The notes beneath the pieces were generated by a model. The model ran no database searches and had not been told where the DNA came from. It saw only the letters and a program-made list of their open reading frames with translations. A program made the position numbers and the translations under genes. A DNA stretch of 20,583 bases, taken from positions 1 to 20,583 of the forward strand of contig JAUIHJ010000032.1 in the NCBI GenBank assembly GCA_030432015.1. The letters are read 5' to 3'. Origin of the DNA: a bacterium. Lineage in GTDB: Bacteria; Planctomycetota; Planctomycetia; Pirellulales; Pirellulaceae. Positions 6,780 to 13,864 of this stretch are shown piece by piece. Every line of letters begins with the position of its first letter. Positions within the stretch are counted from its first letter, which is position 1.

Positions 6780-7976
6780 TCAGCGGACCCTGCGAACGCG
6801 GTGGTTGTTGGTGTCACCAATATAGATGGTGCCGTCGGGTGCCAGACCGATGCCGTGAGGGCGATCGAGTTCGGCCTGCGTTGCCAAACCGCCATCTCCG
6901 CGCGGCCCGCGATGCTCCGGGCCCGCACCCGCGACGGTCGTGATCCGACCGGATTTCAGGTCGAGCTTACGAATGGCTTGATTTTCTGTGTCGACGACAA
7001 ACACGTTCCCGTCCGGCCCGACCGCAATGCCTTTGGGGCCATTGAACGTCGCCTCCGGCGCCGCGCCTCCATCCCCGGAGTAGCCTTTTTTTCCCGAACC
7101 GGCGACGTGCTGCCATCGCAAGGCGGTCAAATCCAATTTCCAAACGCTGTGGCCTTCCCGCAGCGCCACCCACAGCGTCGTGCCGGCGACACACAGTGCC
7201 CGCGGTCCCAGGACCGGGTTGCCACGGGCGAGTTGGCCTTCGGTTGGCAGCATGCGGCGACCGTTGCCCGCGATGGTCTCCACCATGCCGCTGGCCAGAT
7301 CGATGCGGCGAATCCGATGGTTACCGATGTCGGCCACCAACAGGCCGCCCTGGTGATCCAGGGCGATGCTGTGGGGATTATTGAACTGAGCTTTCGTCGC
7401 CGGTCCGCCGTCACCGCCGTATCCTGCCTGCCCGGTTCCGGCGATGGTCGAAATGATTTTGGTTTTGGCGTCGACGCGACGGATCAGGTGATTCTTCATT
7501 TCGACGAAGTACATGTTGCCGGCTTTGTCGAAGCGCACCTCGTATGGTTCATTGAGCTTCGCGTCCACCGCTAACCCGCCGTCACCGGCATATCCTTGCT
7601 GGCCGCAACCGGCCACGGTCGTGATTGTGCCGGCCGCCAGATCCAGACGCAGCACACGGTGATTCGAGACTTCGGTGATGTAAAGGGCACCCCGCGGCCC
7701 GACTTCAACACCAAAGGGTTGCCCGACATTGATCTTGTCGGCCGGACCGGCGTCGCCGTTGTCTTGCGATTGCCCGGTCCCTGCGACCGTGTCGATCGTC
7801 GCTGCATGCGCCTCATGGCATGCCAGACCCGTGATCAGCAACGCTGCCGCGAGCAACCGTCGCATCGGCAACCACCAGGCCTGCTGTCGCGAAACAACGG
7901 ACGATCGCCAGTGCGGTCCCGCCGCGCGTACTCCGCTTATTGTCATCCGTCCCCCCAAACCGTCGTTGGTAAACAT
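6780..7976 (-). CDS. Exported NHL-repeat beta-propeller protein
   Basis: From the chosen start the product is 398 residues. A signal peptide MRRLLAAALLITGLACHEAHA lies about 37 residues in; six NHL repeats follow, each with a P-x-G-I-A-x-x-x-x-G-x-x-Y-V-A-D-x-x-N-H-x-I-R-R core. Blades are joined by a T-x-A-G-x-G-x-x-G-x-x-G-D-G-G-x-A linker. The fourth blade is degenerate, with TTLWVALREGHSVWKLD replacing the NHxIRR signature and no GDGG linker before it. The propeller ends exactly at the C-terminus. Three starts are possible: 7976 has GGAG seven bases upstream (7984-7987) and is chosen; 7946 follows a G-run; 7865 gives the neatest signal peptide but no good ribosome-binding site. An extension to 8099 would need TTG and is unlikely. 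The protein should be periplasmic or surface-located; the ligand is unknown. Confidence 0.82.
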   Translation of the reverse strand: MFTNDGLGGRMTISGVRAAGPHWRSSVVSRQQAWWLPMRRLLAAALLITGLACHEAHAATIDTVAGTGQSQDNGDAGPADKINVGQPFGVEVGPRGALYITEVSNHRVLRLDLAAGTITTVAGCGQQGYAGDGGLAVDAKLNEPYEVRFDKAGNMYFVEMKNHLIRRVDAKTKIISTIAGTGQAGYGGDGGPATKAQFNNPHSIALDHQGGLLVADIGNHRIRRIDLASGMVETIAGNGRRMLPTEGQLARGNPVLGPRALCVAGTTLWVALREGHSVWKLDLTALRWQHVAGSGKKGYSGDGGAAPEATFNGPKGIAVGPDGNVFVVDTENQAIRKLDLKSGRITTVAGAGPEHRGPRGDGGLATQAELDRPHGIGLAPDGTIYIGDTNNHRVRRVR

Positions 7977-8369
7977 CCTAAATCTCCGCCTCTGCGAGCC
8001 TGGCTCTCTGGTTTTGAAGTTGTGCTTTTGTGAACGTCGCAGGCATGTCTGGTTGGCACCCCAGGCTAGTGCCTGCCGCCGCGCGGCTGGTTGAAGCAAC
8101 TTTAAAAATGACGCGTCGGGTTACCATTTCTTCCGCGTTTTCTGCAACTCGCTTCGGTGGAAAACGTTCGTAGCGCAACTTCGAAACTCTCTAGTAGGGA
8201 TCGCGGTGAATCTGTCCGGTTCCAGGGTCACGCCTGGCTGACGCAACCTGCAATCTGGCTCGATTATGCAAGCGCCGCGTGTCGTGTGCAACGAGCACGT
8301 CGCGCAGGCCGCGGGCTGCCGCCAGAATGCCAGCGTCGCGCCGGCTGGTGTATCGAGGAATTTCGGCTC

Positions 8370-8388
8370 TTCGCAACGGATTTGCGAA
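8370..8388. repeat. 7-bp inverted repeat, candidate operator of the sigma-kinase locus
   Basis: TTCGCAA-CGGAT-TTGCGAA is a perfect 7-bp inverted repeat with a five-base spacer, 62 bases before the sigma start. Its right arm overlaps the proposed -35 element at 8386. The size and placement would suit a dimeric repressor or activator site. No regulator is identified, and a chance occurrence is possible. Confidence 0.35.
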
Positions 8389-8413
8389 ACTGCCAAGAAT
8401 TGCCGTAATCTGA
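8386..8413 (+). promoter_or_regulatory. Candidate sigma-E-like (ECF) promoter for the sigma-kinase locus
   Basis: GAAACT (8386-8391) and TCTGA (8409-8413) are separated by 17 bases. They resemble the GGAACTT and TCTGA elements used by E. coli sigma-E. The -10 element is about 38 bases before the start at 8451. ECF factors often act on their own promoters, so autoregulation is conceivable, but planctomycete ECF target sequences are poorly known. This rests on resemblance only. Confidence 0.25.
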
Positions 8414-8450
8414 CGTCCCGCACCCCGCTCAATCCGATAGAGGAGAAACA

Positions 8451-9008
8451 ATGCCTCACGATTACGGGCCAGAAATCGAAAACTACCGCGCGTATCTCGG
8501 GTTGCTCGGCCGTCTGCAATTGGACGACAAGCTGACAGGGAAGGTCGATGTGTCCGGGGTCGTGCAGTTGACCTTGCTGGAGGCGGATTCCGGCTGGCTG
8601 GAGCGGGAGGCGGCTGAGCGTTTGCCGTGGCTGCGCCGTGTCTTTGCGAACAACCTGTTGGATGAAATCCGGAAATTCAGGACGAAGGCACGGGATGTGG
8701 GACGCGAACAATCCTTCGAGCACGCGATGGAGCAGTCAGCGTCGCGACTGGATCACTGGCTCGCCAATGAGCAGTCCACGCCTAGCCAGCAAGCGGTGCG
8801 GGCTGAGGAGGAGCTGCGTCTGGCCAAGGCGCTGGCCTGTCTGCCGGCGGCGCAGCGCGAAGCGATCGAATTGCACCATCTACGCGGCCTCCCCTTGGAC
8901 CGCATCGGCGAGCGGATGCAGCGGACCAAGGGAGCGGTGGCGGCGTTGATCTTCCGAGGTACGACGCGGCTGCGGGAACTGATGAGTAACTCAAGGGATG
9001 AAATCTGA
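8451..9008 (+). CDS. Planctomycete ECF-type RNA polymerase sigma factor, kinase-linked
   Basis: The 185-residue protein starts at an ATG with AGGAG five bases upstream. The sigma-2-like part (about 12-85) opens YRAYLGLLGRLQLDDKLTGK and continues with VVQLTLLEA, then LPWLRRVFANNLLDEIRKF, a pattern seen in planctomycete ECF factors that sit beside Ser/Thr kinases. A charged linker (85-120) leads to sigma region 4 (about 122-178), with ALACLPAAQREAIELHHLRG and a helix-turn-helix around 145-168 (PLDRIGERMQRTKGAVAALI) for -35 recognition. No anti-sigma factor is encoded beside it. Its stop TGA overlaps the kinase start as TGATG, implying coupled translation and a shared pathway. Control of the sigma factor by phosphorylation is the obvious hypothesis for this arrangement, but nothing in the sequence proves it. 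Target genes are unknown. Confidence 0.9.
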   Translation: MPHDYGPEIENYRAYLGLLGRLQLDDKLTGKVDVSGVVQLTLLEADSGWLEREAAERLPWLRRVFANNLLDEIRKFRTKARDVGREQSFEHAMEQSASRLDHWLANEQSTPSQQAVRAEEELRLAKALACLPAAQREAIELHHLRGLPLDRIGERMQRTKGAVAALIFRGTTRLRELMSNSRDEI

Positions 9009-11134
9009 TGACCAATCGCCATGACTCGAAGTTTCTCGACGATCCCCAGTTCCAATCGTTGCTGGTGGCTTGTCTGGAGTCGTTGGAACGTGGCGAAACG
9101 ATCGATCGCGACGCGCTCGCCAAAGATTATCCCAAGTATGCCTCCGAGGTGGCTCAGTTTCTCGAGGACCGACAGTTGCTGGAACAGGTCGCCACGGAAT
9201 TCGGCGATGTCGAGCCGTCGCATGTGGCCATTCGGGCCTACGAGCAGACGTTGGATTCAAATGCGGCAGGCAGCGATTTCTCGGAAGGGGACGTGGTTCG
9301 ATACATCGGCGAATACGAGATTCTAGAGGAGATCGCCCGAGGCGGGATGGGCGTCGTCTTCAAAGCTCGGCAGAAGAAGCTCAATCGAATCGTCGCGCTG
9401 AAGATGATCTTGGCCGGACGCCTGGCGGACGCAGCCGATGTCGAGCGTTTTCAGCGCGAAGCGCAGGCGGCAGGTCGCCTGAAGCACCCCAACATCGTCC
9501 CAGTCCATGAGATCGGCGAGCACGACGGACGGCATTACTTTACGATGGACTTTGTCGATGGACCCAGCTTGGCAGAGGAATTGCGCGAAGAGACGCTCGC
9601 GGCGCGGCGGGCGGCGAGGATCGTGCAAGTTGCCGCCGACGCAGTGCACTTCGCTCACGAAAGCGGGACGGTCCATCGCGACTTGAAGCCGGCGAACATT
9701 TTGCTGACCGACGACGGAGCGCCGCACATCACGGATTTCGGCTTGGCAAAGATCCTGCAAGCCGTGGATGAAGATTCGCGCGCTGAGTTGACGGCGTCCG
9801 GCCAGATCTTGGGTACGCCCAGCTACATGTCTCCCGAGCAGGCATCCGGCAAGCAGGACCTGGTTGGGATTGCTTCGGACATCTATTCCCTGGGGGCGAT
9901 TCTCTATGCCTGTTTGACGGGTCGCGCCCCGTTCGTGGCTGATTCGCCTGTCGACACGTTATTGCAAGTCATGCGTAAAGAGCCCGTCTCGCCACGCGAC
10001 CTCAACCCTTCCGTGCCGAAAGACCTGGAGACAATCTGTCTCAAGTGTCTCAGCAAAGTGCCTTCGCAACGCTACGCCACGGCGGATGGGCTCGCTGACG
10101 ATCTCGGCCGCTTTCTCGAAGGGCGACCCGTCGTCGCGCGACCGATTGGGCCGATCCGCCGCTACTACCGTTGGTGCCAGCGAAACCCGGTCGTCGCAGC
10201 GCTGGTTGTCCTGCTGTTTGCCAGCATGGCGGTGGGTACGCTGGTCGCTTCCAAGTTCTCCGTCGACGCCATGCGACAGGCACGACGCGCCGAGCTTGGG
10301 CGCCGCGAAGCCGAAATGGCGCACCGCGCTGCCGAAGTACAAAGGGTGCTTGCGGAAGAGGCTCAGCTAGAAGCCGAACGCCAGGCGGAAGCCGCCAAAG
10401 TCGCTCGCGCTCAGGCCGAATGGTCCTTCAGCCAAGAAGCGGATGCCCGCATCCGCGCTCAGGCCGGTGTCGCACGACCTAATGACCTCTCGCTGCCAGA
10501 GCGTCAGGATCGCGTCCTCAACGAGATCGACGCATTGGACAACCTGGACTTCAATGATGCGGGAAAGCGAGTCGAAGTGCTACACGAACTGGCGAAAATG
10601 GGGCCTGACGCCGCCTTTGCCGTTCCCAAGTTGTTGCCCATGTTGCGACGCCCTGATTCCTACGAGAAGATCCTGGTTATCCGTTGTCTGGCCAGCATTG
10701 GACCGAAAGCCGCCACGGCGGTCCCCGCGCTGCACGAGATTCTCAAGTCCGAAACATCGTTGGCCGGACCGCGTGCCGAAGCGGGGCAGGCACTTGCGAG
10801 AATGGGCAGCGCCGGTGCGGTTGCAATTCCGACTCTGATCGAGAGGCTGAAAAATCCAGGCGAGCCGGTCAAGATCTATCTCGCCACGAAGCCTGATCAA
10901 GATAACAAGGGCCCCGCGGTTCAGTTGTTCAGGACCGACGAAAAGGGGACCTACACGCAAATCCGCGACATGGTGCTGATGCAGGTGCTCAGCAGCCTCG
11001 CGAGATTCGGCCCGGCTGCCCGCGAAGCGCTACCGGAAATCGAGCATGTCTTGGCGGATCCGGATACACTGGAGGGAGTTCGTGTCGTCGCCCTGACGGC
11101 GCTGCGGACGATTCAGGCAGAAGATGATCAATGA
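9008..11134 (+). CDS. Transmembrane Ser/Thr protein kinase with HEAT-like C-terminal domain
   Basis: The 708-residue product has several parts. Residues 1-95 are a helical N-terminal segment (FQSLLVACLESLERGETID) common to planctomycete sigma-linked kinases. The kinase domain (about 103-375) has the glycine loop GGMGVVFKA (112-120), ATP lysine K132 in VALKM, catalytic HRDLKPAN with D225, DFG with D243, activation segment GTPSYMSPEQASG (269-281) and DIYSLGAIL; all key residues are present, so it should be active. One membrane helix follows (about 394-415). Next is an Ala/Glu/Arg/Gln-rich coiled coil (423-490). HEAT-like or armadillo-like helical repeats (about 500-708) carry LAKMGPDAAFAVPKLLPML and LASIGPKAATAVPALHEIL. 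Because the kinase precedes the single helix, the HEAT part should be on the far side of the membrane, as a possible sensor. It overlaps the sigma gene by one base. Confidence 0.93.
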   Translation: MTNRHDSKFLDDPQFQSLLVACLESLERGETIDRDALAKDYPKYASEVAQFLEDRQLLEQVATEFGDVEPSHVAIRAYEQTLDSNAAGSDFSEGDVVRYIGEYEILEEIARGGMGVVFKARQKKLNRIVALKMILAGRLADAADVERFQREAQAAGRLKHPNIVPVHEIGEHDGRHYFTMDFVDGPSLAEELREETLAARRAARIVQVAADAVHFAHESGTVHRDLKPANILLTDDGAPHITDFGLAKILQAVDEDSRAELTASGQILGTPSYMSPEQASGKQDLVGIASDIYSLGAILYACLTGRAPFVADSPVDTLLQVMRKEPVSPRDLNPSVPKDLETICLKCLSKVPSQRYATADGLADDLGRFLEGRPVVARPIGPIRRYYRWCQRNPVVAALVVLLFASMAVGTLVASKFSVDAMRQARRAELGRREAEMAHRAAEVQRVLAEEAQLEAERQAEAAKVARAQAEWSFSQEADARIRAQAGVARPNDLSLPERQDRVLNEIDALDNLDFNDAGKRVEVLHELAKMGPDAAFAVPKLLPMLRRPDSYEKILVIRCLASIGPKAATAVPALHEILKSETSLAGPRAEAGQALARMGSAGAVAIPTLIERLKNPGEPVKIYLATKPDQDNKGPAVQLFRTDEKGTYTQIRDMVLMQVLSSLARFGPAAREALPEIEHVLADPDTLEGVRVVALTALRTIQAEDDQ

Positions 11135-11158
11135 CACTCAGCAACGCTACGTATTTCC

Positions 11159-11668
11159 ATGATGGCGCGCGATGACGGGAAATGTTTTTTCTGGGCCTTG
11201 CTCGGATTGCTGCTGGTTTGCACCGGCTTGGTGTTCGCGGCTCTCAGCAATCCTGGGCGGTTCTCGCCCGATGTTCACAACGACAAATACATCGACTTCT
11301 TTGCAGGCAGCGGGTTGCTCATGACGGTTGTTGGCGTCGGATTGTTCGTCACGGCGGCAAGCCGCACAACGAACTCGATGCCGCCACGCATAATAAGGAA
11401 CGTCAACCTGGGGATTGGGCTCGGTCTCACGCTTCAGATGGCTGGACTCTTCTTGCCCGGGTCGTTGCAACTCCACGACTTGGCTGGAACGATCATGGTC
11501 ATCGCCAGTCTACCGCTATTCGTGTGGGGAGCCATGAATTACGCAATGGGCAAGGGGCAATCCAAGTGGTTTGGACTTGCCGGACTGCTGGGGCTCATCG
11601 GACTTGTCGGTCTGATGTTGCTTCCAAGCAGAGGCGAGGAAGAGTCGCAAGCCGCAACAGAGCCGTAA
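11159..11668 (+). CDS. Five-helix integral membrane protein of unknown function
   Basis: The 169-residue product is mostly hydrophobic. Five membrane segments can be drawn: about 9-28 (FFWALLGLLLVCTGLVFAAL), 47-67, 84-102, 107-131 and 137-155 (FGLAGLLGLIGLVGLMLLP). The acidic tail EEESQAATEP follows. It starts 24 bases after the kinase stop, with tandem ATG codons at 11159 and 11162 and no clear ribosome-binding site, so translation may depend on reading through from the kinase gene. I recognise no family. Its place between the kinase and the LRR gene suggests the same transcript, but gives no direct clue to function. Confidence 0.68.
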   Translation: MMARDDGKCFFWALLGLLLVCTGLVFAALSNPGRFSPDVHNDKYIDFFAGSGLLMTVVGVGLFVTAASRTTNSMPPRIIRNVNLGIGLGLTLQMAGLFLPGSLQLHDLAGTIMVIASLPLFVWGAMNYAMGKGQSKWFGLAGLLGLIGLVGLMLLPSRGEEESQAATEP

Positions 11669-11760
11669 GGTTGCACGTTGTTGGCGTCGTCGAATAACAC
11701 GTGCTCGGAGGACGTTGATACTTTATCATCGAGGTTGCTCAACCGTTTTGGAGGCCCCAC

Positions 11761-13464
11761 ATGAACCGGATTGTTCGAGTACATTTTGGCGTGCTTCTTC
11801 TACTTTCGATCGGCATGCTGGCCAGCCTGGGATCTCATCCCGGCACGTTGCACTGGGCTTCGCAGGCACAAGCTGCGCAACAGCGCGCGGATGATGTGGC
11901 GGGCGAAGGATCCGAGGTCATGATTGAAGTCATCGGCGTCTATCGCAACGCAGACGTCGCGTTTGTGCTCGAGCAAATCAAGGGCTTGCTTCCGAAGGAC
12001 GTCGAGAAGCATCGCTGGGTTGCATCCGGCAATCGGCTTTCGTATCGAACGTCGTCGGTGGACGACGTCGAAGCGCTGGCGAAGCGCATTCAGTTCGGCG
12101 AAGCTGTGCATCTGGACACGCGCACGATTCGCGTGATCTATCGTTATGATCATGAACTGCCGGCACGTTTCCTCGAAAAGCCCAGCCCGTTTGACATCCC
12201 GCCGGAAGACGCGTTGGGACCCGCGATTAAGAAGCATGACGGAGACTGGTGGACCGCATTGGGAGAGTTGCGCGCGACGCGGCAACGAAACAAGCAGGGA
12301 GACATCATCCGTTTAGACTTGCCTTCGTCGAAGACGACCGATGAAACCTTGGCTCATGTCGGGCAATTGACATCGTTGAAGAAGCTGCGGGTTTCGATGT
12401 GCCGTCATGTAACCGACGACGGCGTGCGGCACTTGGCGGGACTGACAAACCTGGAGGACCTCGATCTCTTTGGCAGTCAGATCGGCAACCCTGGTCAATC
12501 GCACCTGAGTGATCTCACCAACCTCAGACGCCTGCAACTGTCAGGCAAGGGGACCGAAGCGGGGTTACGGCATATCGCCAATTTGCAGCGTTTGGAGATA
12601 TTGTCAATCGGTTACGGAGTGGGCTATCCTGTCACCACCGCTGGTCTTGAACACCTGAAAAAGTTGAACAACCTCAAGTGGCTGCGGTTGGACGGCTGTA
12701 GAGTATCGGACGACGGTCTGCAAGCCATTGCCGGCTTTTCGAAACTTGAAAGTTTGGGATTACAGGGCGGAACGATGACAGACGCAGGCTTGGCTCATCT
12801 GTCAGGACTGAAGCATCTGCGCCGGCTGAACTTAAAAGAGTGCGCTGCGGTGGGTGACAACGGTGTGGCGCGACTTGCGCCATTGACAATGCTGGATTCG
12901 CTCGACTTGTCCAGCACAGGAGTCACCGATGACGGCTTGATTCATCTCAATGCTATGGCCGGTCTACGTTCCTTGACCCTGAGCAATACGGCCGTCACGG
13001 ATAAAGGCCTTCTCCAGCTGGCGTCATTGAAGGACATCACGAACCTGTCCTTGACTGGCACAAACCTCACCGACGCCGGTTTCGCGGCGCTTGGGGCTCT
13101 GCCGGAATTGACGTATCTCTCTTTGAACCGAACGCACGTTTCCGACGGCACCCTGGAGCGGGTGGCGTCATTTCCTGAACTCACCGACCTTTGGCTTGCA
13201 GAGTCCAAAATCACCGACGCAGGATTGCGGCATCTTGGCGAAATGACCCAGCTGAAATCCCTCGTTCTCCGCGGTACGAAGATCACTGACGCCGGCATGG
13301 CCCACCTGGGCAAGTTAACGGCGTTGCGCTCAATCGATCTTGGCAACACGCAGGTAACCGAACGTGGATTGCAACATTTGTCAGCGGCTAAACGTCTCTA
13401 TGATATCCAGGTAAACGGGTCCGGTGTGACGCGCGAGGCCCTGCAGCGGTTCCGAAACCGATAG
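11761..13464 (+). CDS. Exported leucine-rich-repeat (RNI-type) protein
   Basis: The 567-residue protein has a signal peptide (VHFGVLLLLSIGMLASLG, likely cleavage after SQAQA near residue 38). An uncharacterised alpha/beta segment (about 50-130) is followed by roughly 15 tandem repeats of 24 residues from about 193 to the end, of the type TDAGLxHLxxLxxLxxLxLxxTxV. This is the ribonuclease-inhibitor/GALA-like LRR form abundant in planctomycetes. Repeats 3, 4 and 7 have small indels. The fold is a solenoid suited to protein binding; the partner is unknown. GGAGG at 11750-11754 stands six bases before the start. It is 92 bases after the membrane-protein gene, so it may have its own promoter, though none is obvious. 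The extracytoplasmic LRR next to a sensor kinase hints at a shared envelope role, which is inference. Confidence 0.88.
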   Translation: MNRIVRVHFGVLLLLSIGMLASLGSHPGTLHWASQAQAAQQRADDVAGEGSEVMIEVIGVYRNADVAFVLEQIKGLLPKDVEKHRWVASGNRLSYRTSSVDDVEALAKRIQFGEAVHLDTRTIRVIYRYDHELPARFLEKPSPFDIPPEDALGPAIKKHDGDWWTALGELRATRQRNKQGDIIRLDLPSSKTTDETLAHVGQLTSLKKLRVSMCRHVTDDGVRHLAGLTNLEDLDLFGSQIGNPGQSHLSDLTNLRRLQLSGKGTEAGLRHIANLQRLEILSIGYGVGYPVTTAGLEHLKKLNNLKWLRLDGCRVSDDGLQAIAGFSKLESLGLQGGTMTDAGLAHLSGLKHLRRLNLKECAAVGDNGVARLAPLTMLDSLDLSSTGVTDDGLIHLNAMAGLRSLTLSNTAVTDKGLLQLASLKDITNLSLTGTNLTDAGFAALGALPELTYLSLNRTHVSDGTLERVASFPELTDLWLAESKITDAGLRHLGEMTQLKSLVLRGTKITDAGMAHLGKLTALRSIDLGNTQVTERGLQHLSAAKRLYDIQVNGSGVTREALQRFRNR

Positions 13465-13864
13465 CAGGCTCGCTGCCGCTTCCTCGTCGCTCGACATCGC
13501 AGCGCGTGTCGTCTTCACTTGTTGCTGGTCACAGCCTTCAGTGGCCGTCGCTAAATGACCGAGTGCGATTCGGCAGCGCACACCCCGTCAGCGAGACAGG
13601 CACCTTTTTTGCCCACTGGCCATTGTTCCACAGTTGAATCCAATGGGTGGCGAAAACCGAGCCGGTCCCGGATTGTCGCCGAATCGCGCTCGGCCATTTA
13701 GAAGCCATTTTCCCCAGCCCGCTGTGGTCGTGCGTCGAGATGATTCCGGGATGGCGTGCGGGGCGTCATTGACGCAGATGACTTGGATCGCATGACCGCT
13801 TCGGTCACAATGTAGAAGACACGCGTGCCAAGATCCTCGCGACTGCATCCCCGCGGCCCCGCCC
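13465..13864. other. 400-base intergenic region after the LRR gene
   Basis: No convincing gene is present; reverse-strand open frames here continue antisense into the next coding region and show no motif. Small structures visible are GTGCG/CGCAC arms at 13563-13581, a GACAGGCACC stretch running into six T residues (13595-13610), and a 6-bp hairpin TGACCG-CTT-CGGTCA at 13793-13807. One of these may end the LRR transcript. No clear promoter for the downstream gene was found. Confidence 0.5.
13793..13807. repeat. Short 6-bp hairpin in the leader of the cytochrome-like gene
   Basis: TGACCG-CTT-CGGTCA is a perfect 6-bp inverted repeat with a three-base loop, 57 bases before the start at 13865. 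If transcribed it would form a small leader hairpin. It is short enough to be chance in GC-rich DNA. Confidence 0.25.

Larger units (their letters stand above)
7977..8450. other. 474-base divergent intergenic region
   Basis: This separates the minus-strand NHL gene from the plus-strand sigma gene, so it should carry both promoters. Open frames crossing it lack recognisable features. On the plus side near 8370-8413 there is an inverted repeat overlapping a sigma-E-like promoter candidate, described separately. A weaker 5-bp inverted repeat, CCAGG/CCTGG, lies at 8222-8237. No RNA gene was recognised. Confidence 0.5.

Noticed and set aside
6717..7574. Plus-strand open frame of about 285 codons antisense to the NHL gene
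   Set aside because: The minus strand carries six clear NHL repeats; this frame shows no repeat, signal peptide or domain.
8121..8723. Minus-strand open frame spanning the divergent gap and the start of the sigma gene
   Set aside because: It overlaps a sigma factor with a strong ribosome-binding site and shows no coding features; the composition looks like a mirror of the other strand.
11671..11700. TTGCAC-N18-TAACAC as a promoter for the LRR gene
   Set aside because: The -10 matches at only three of six positions, near chance level.
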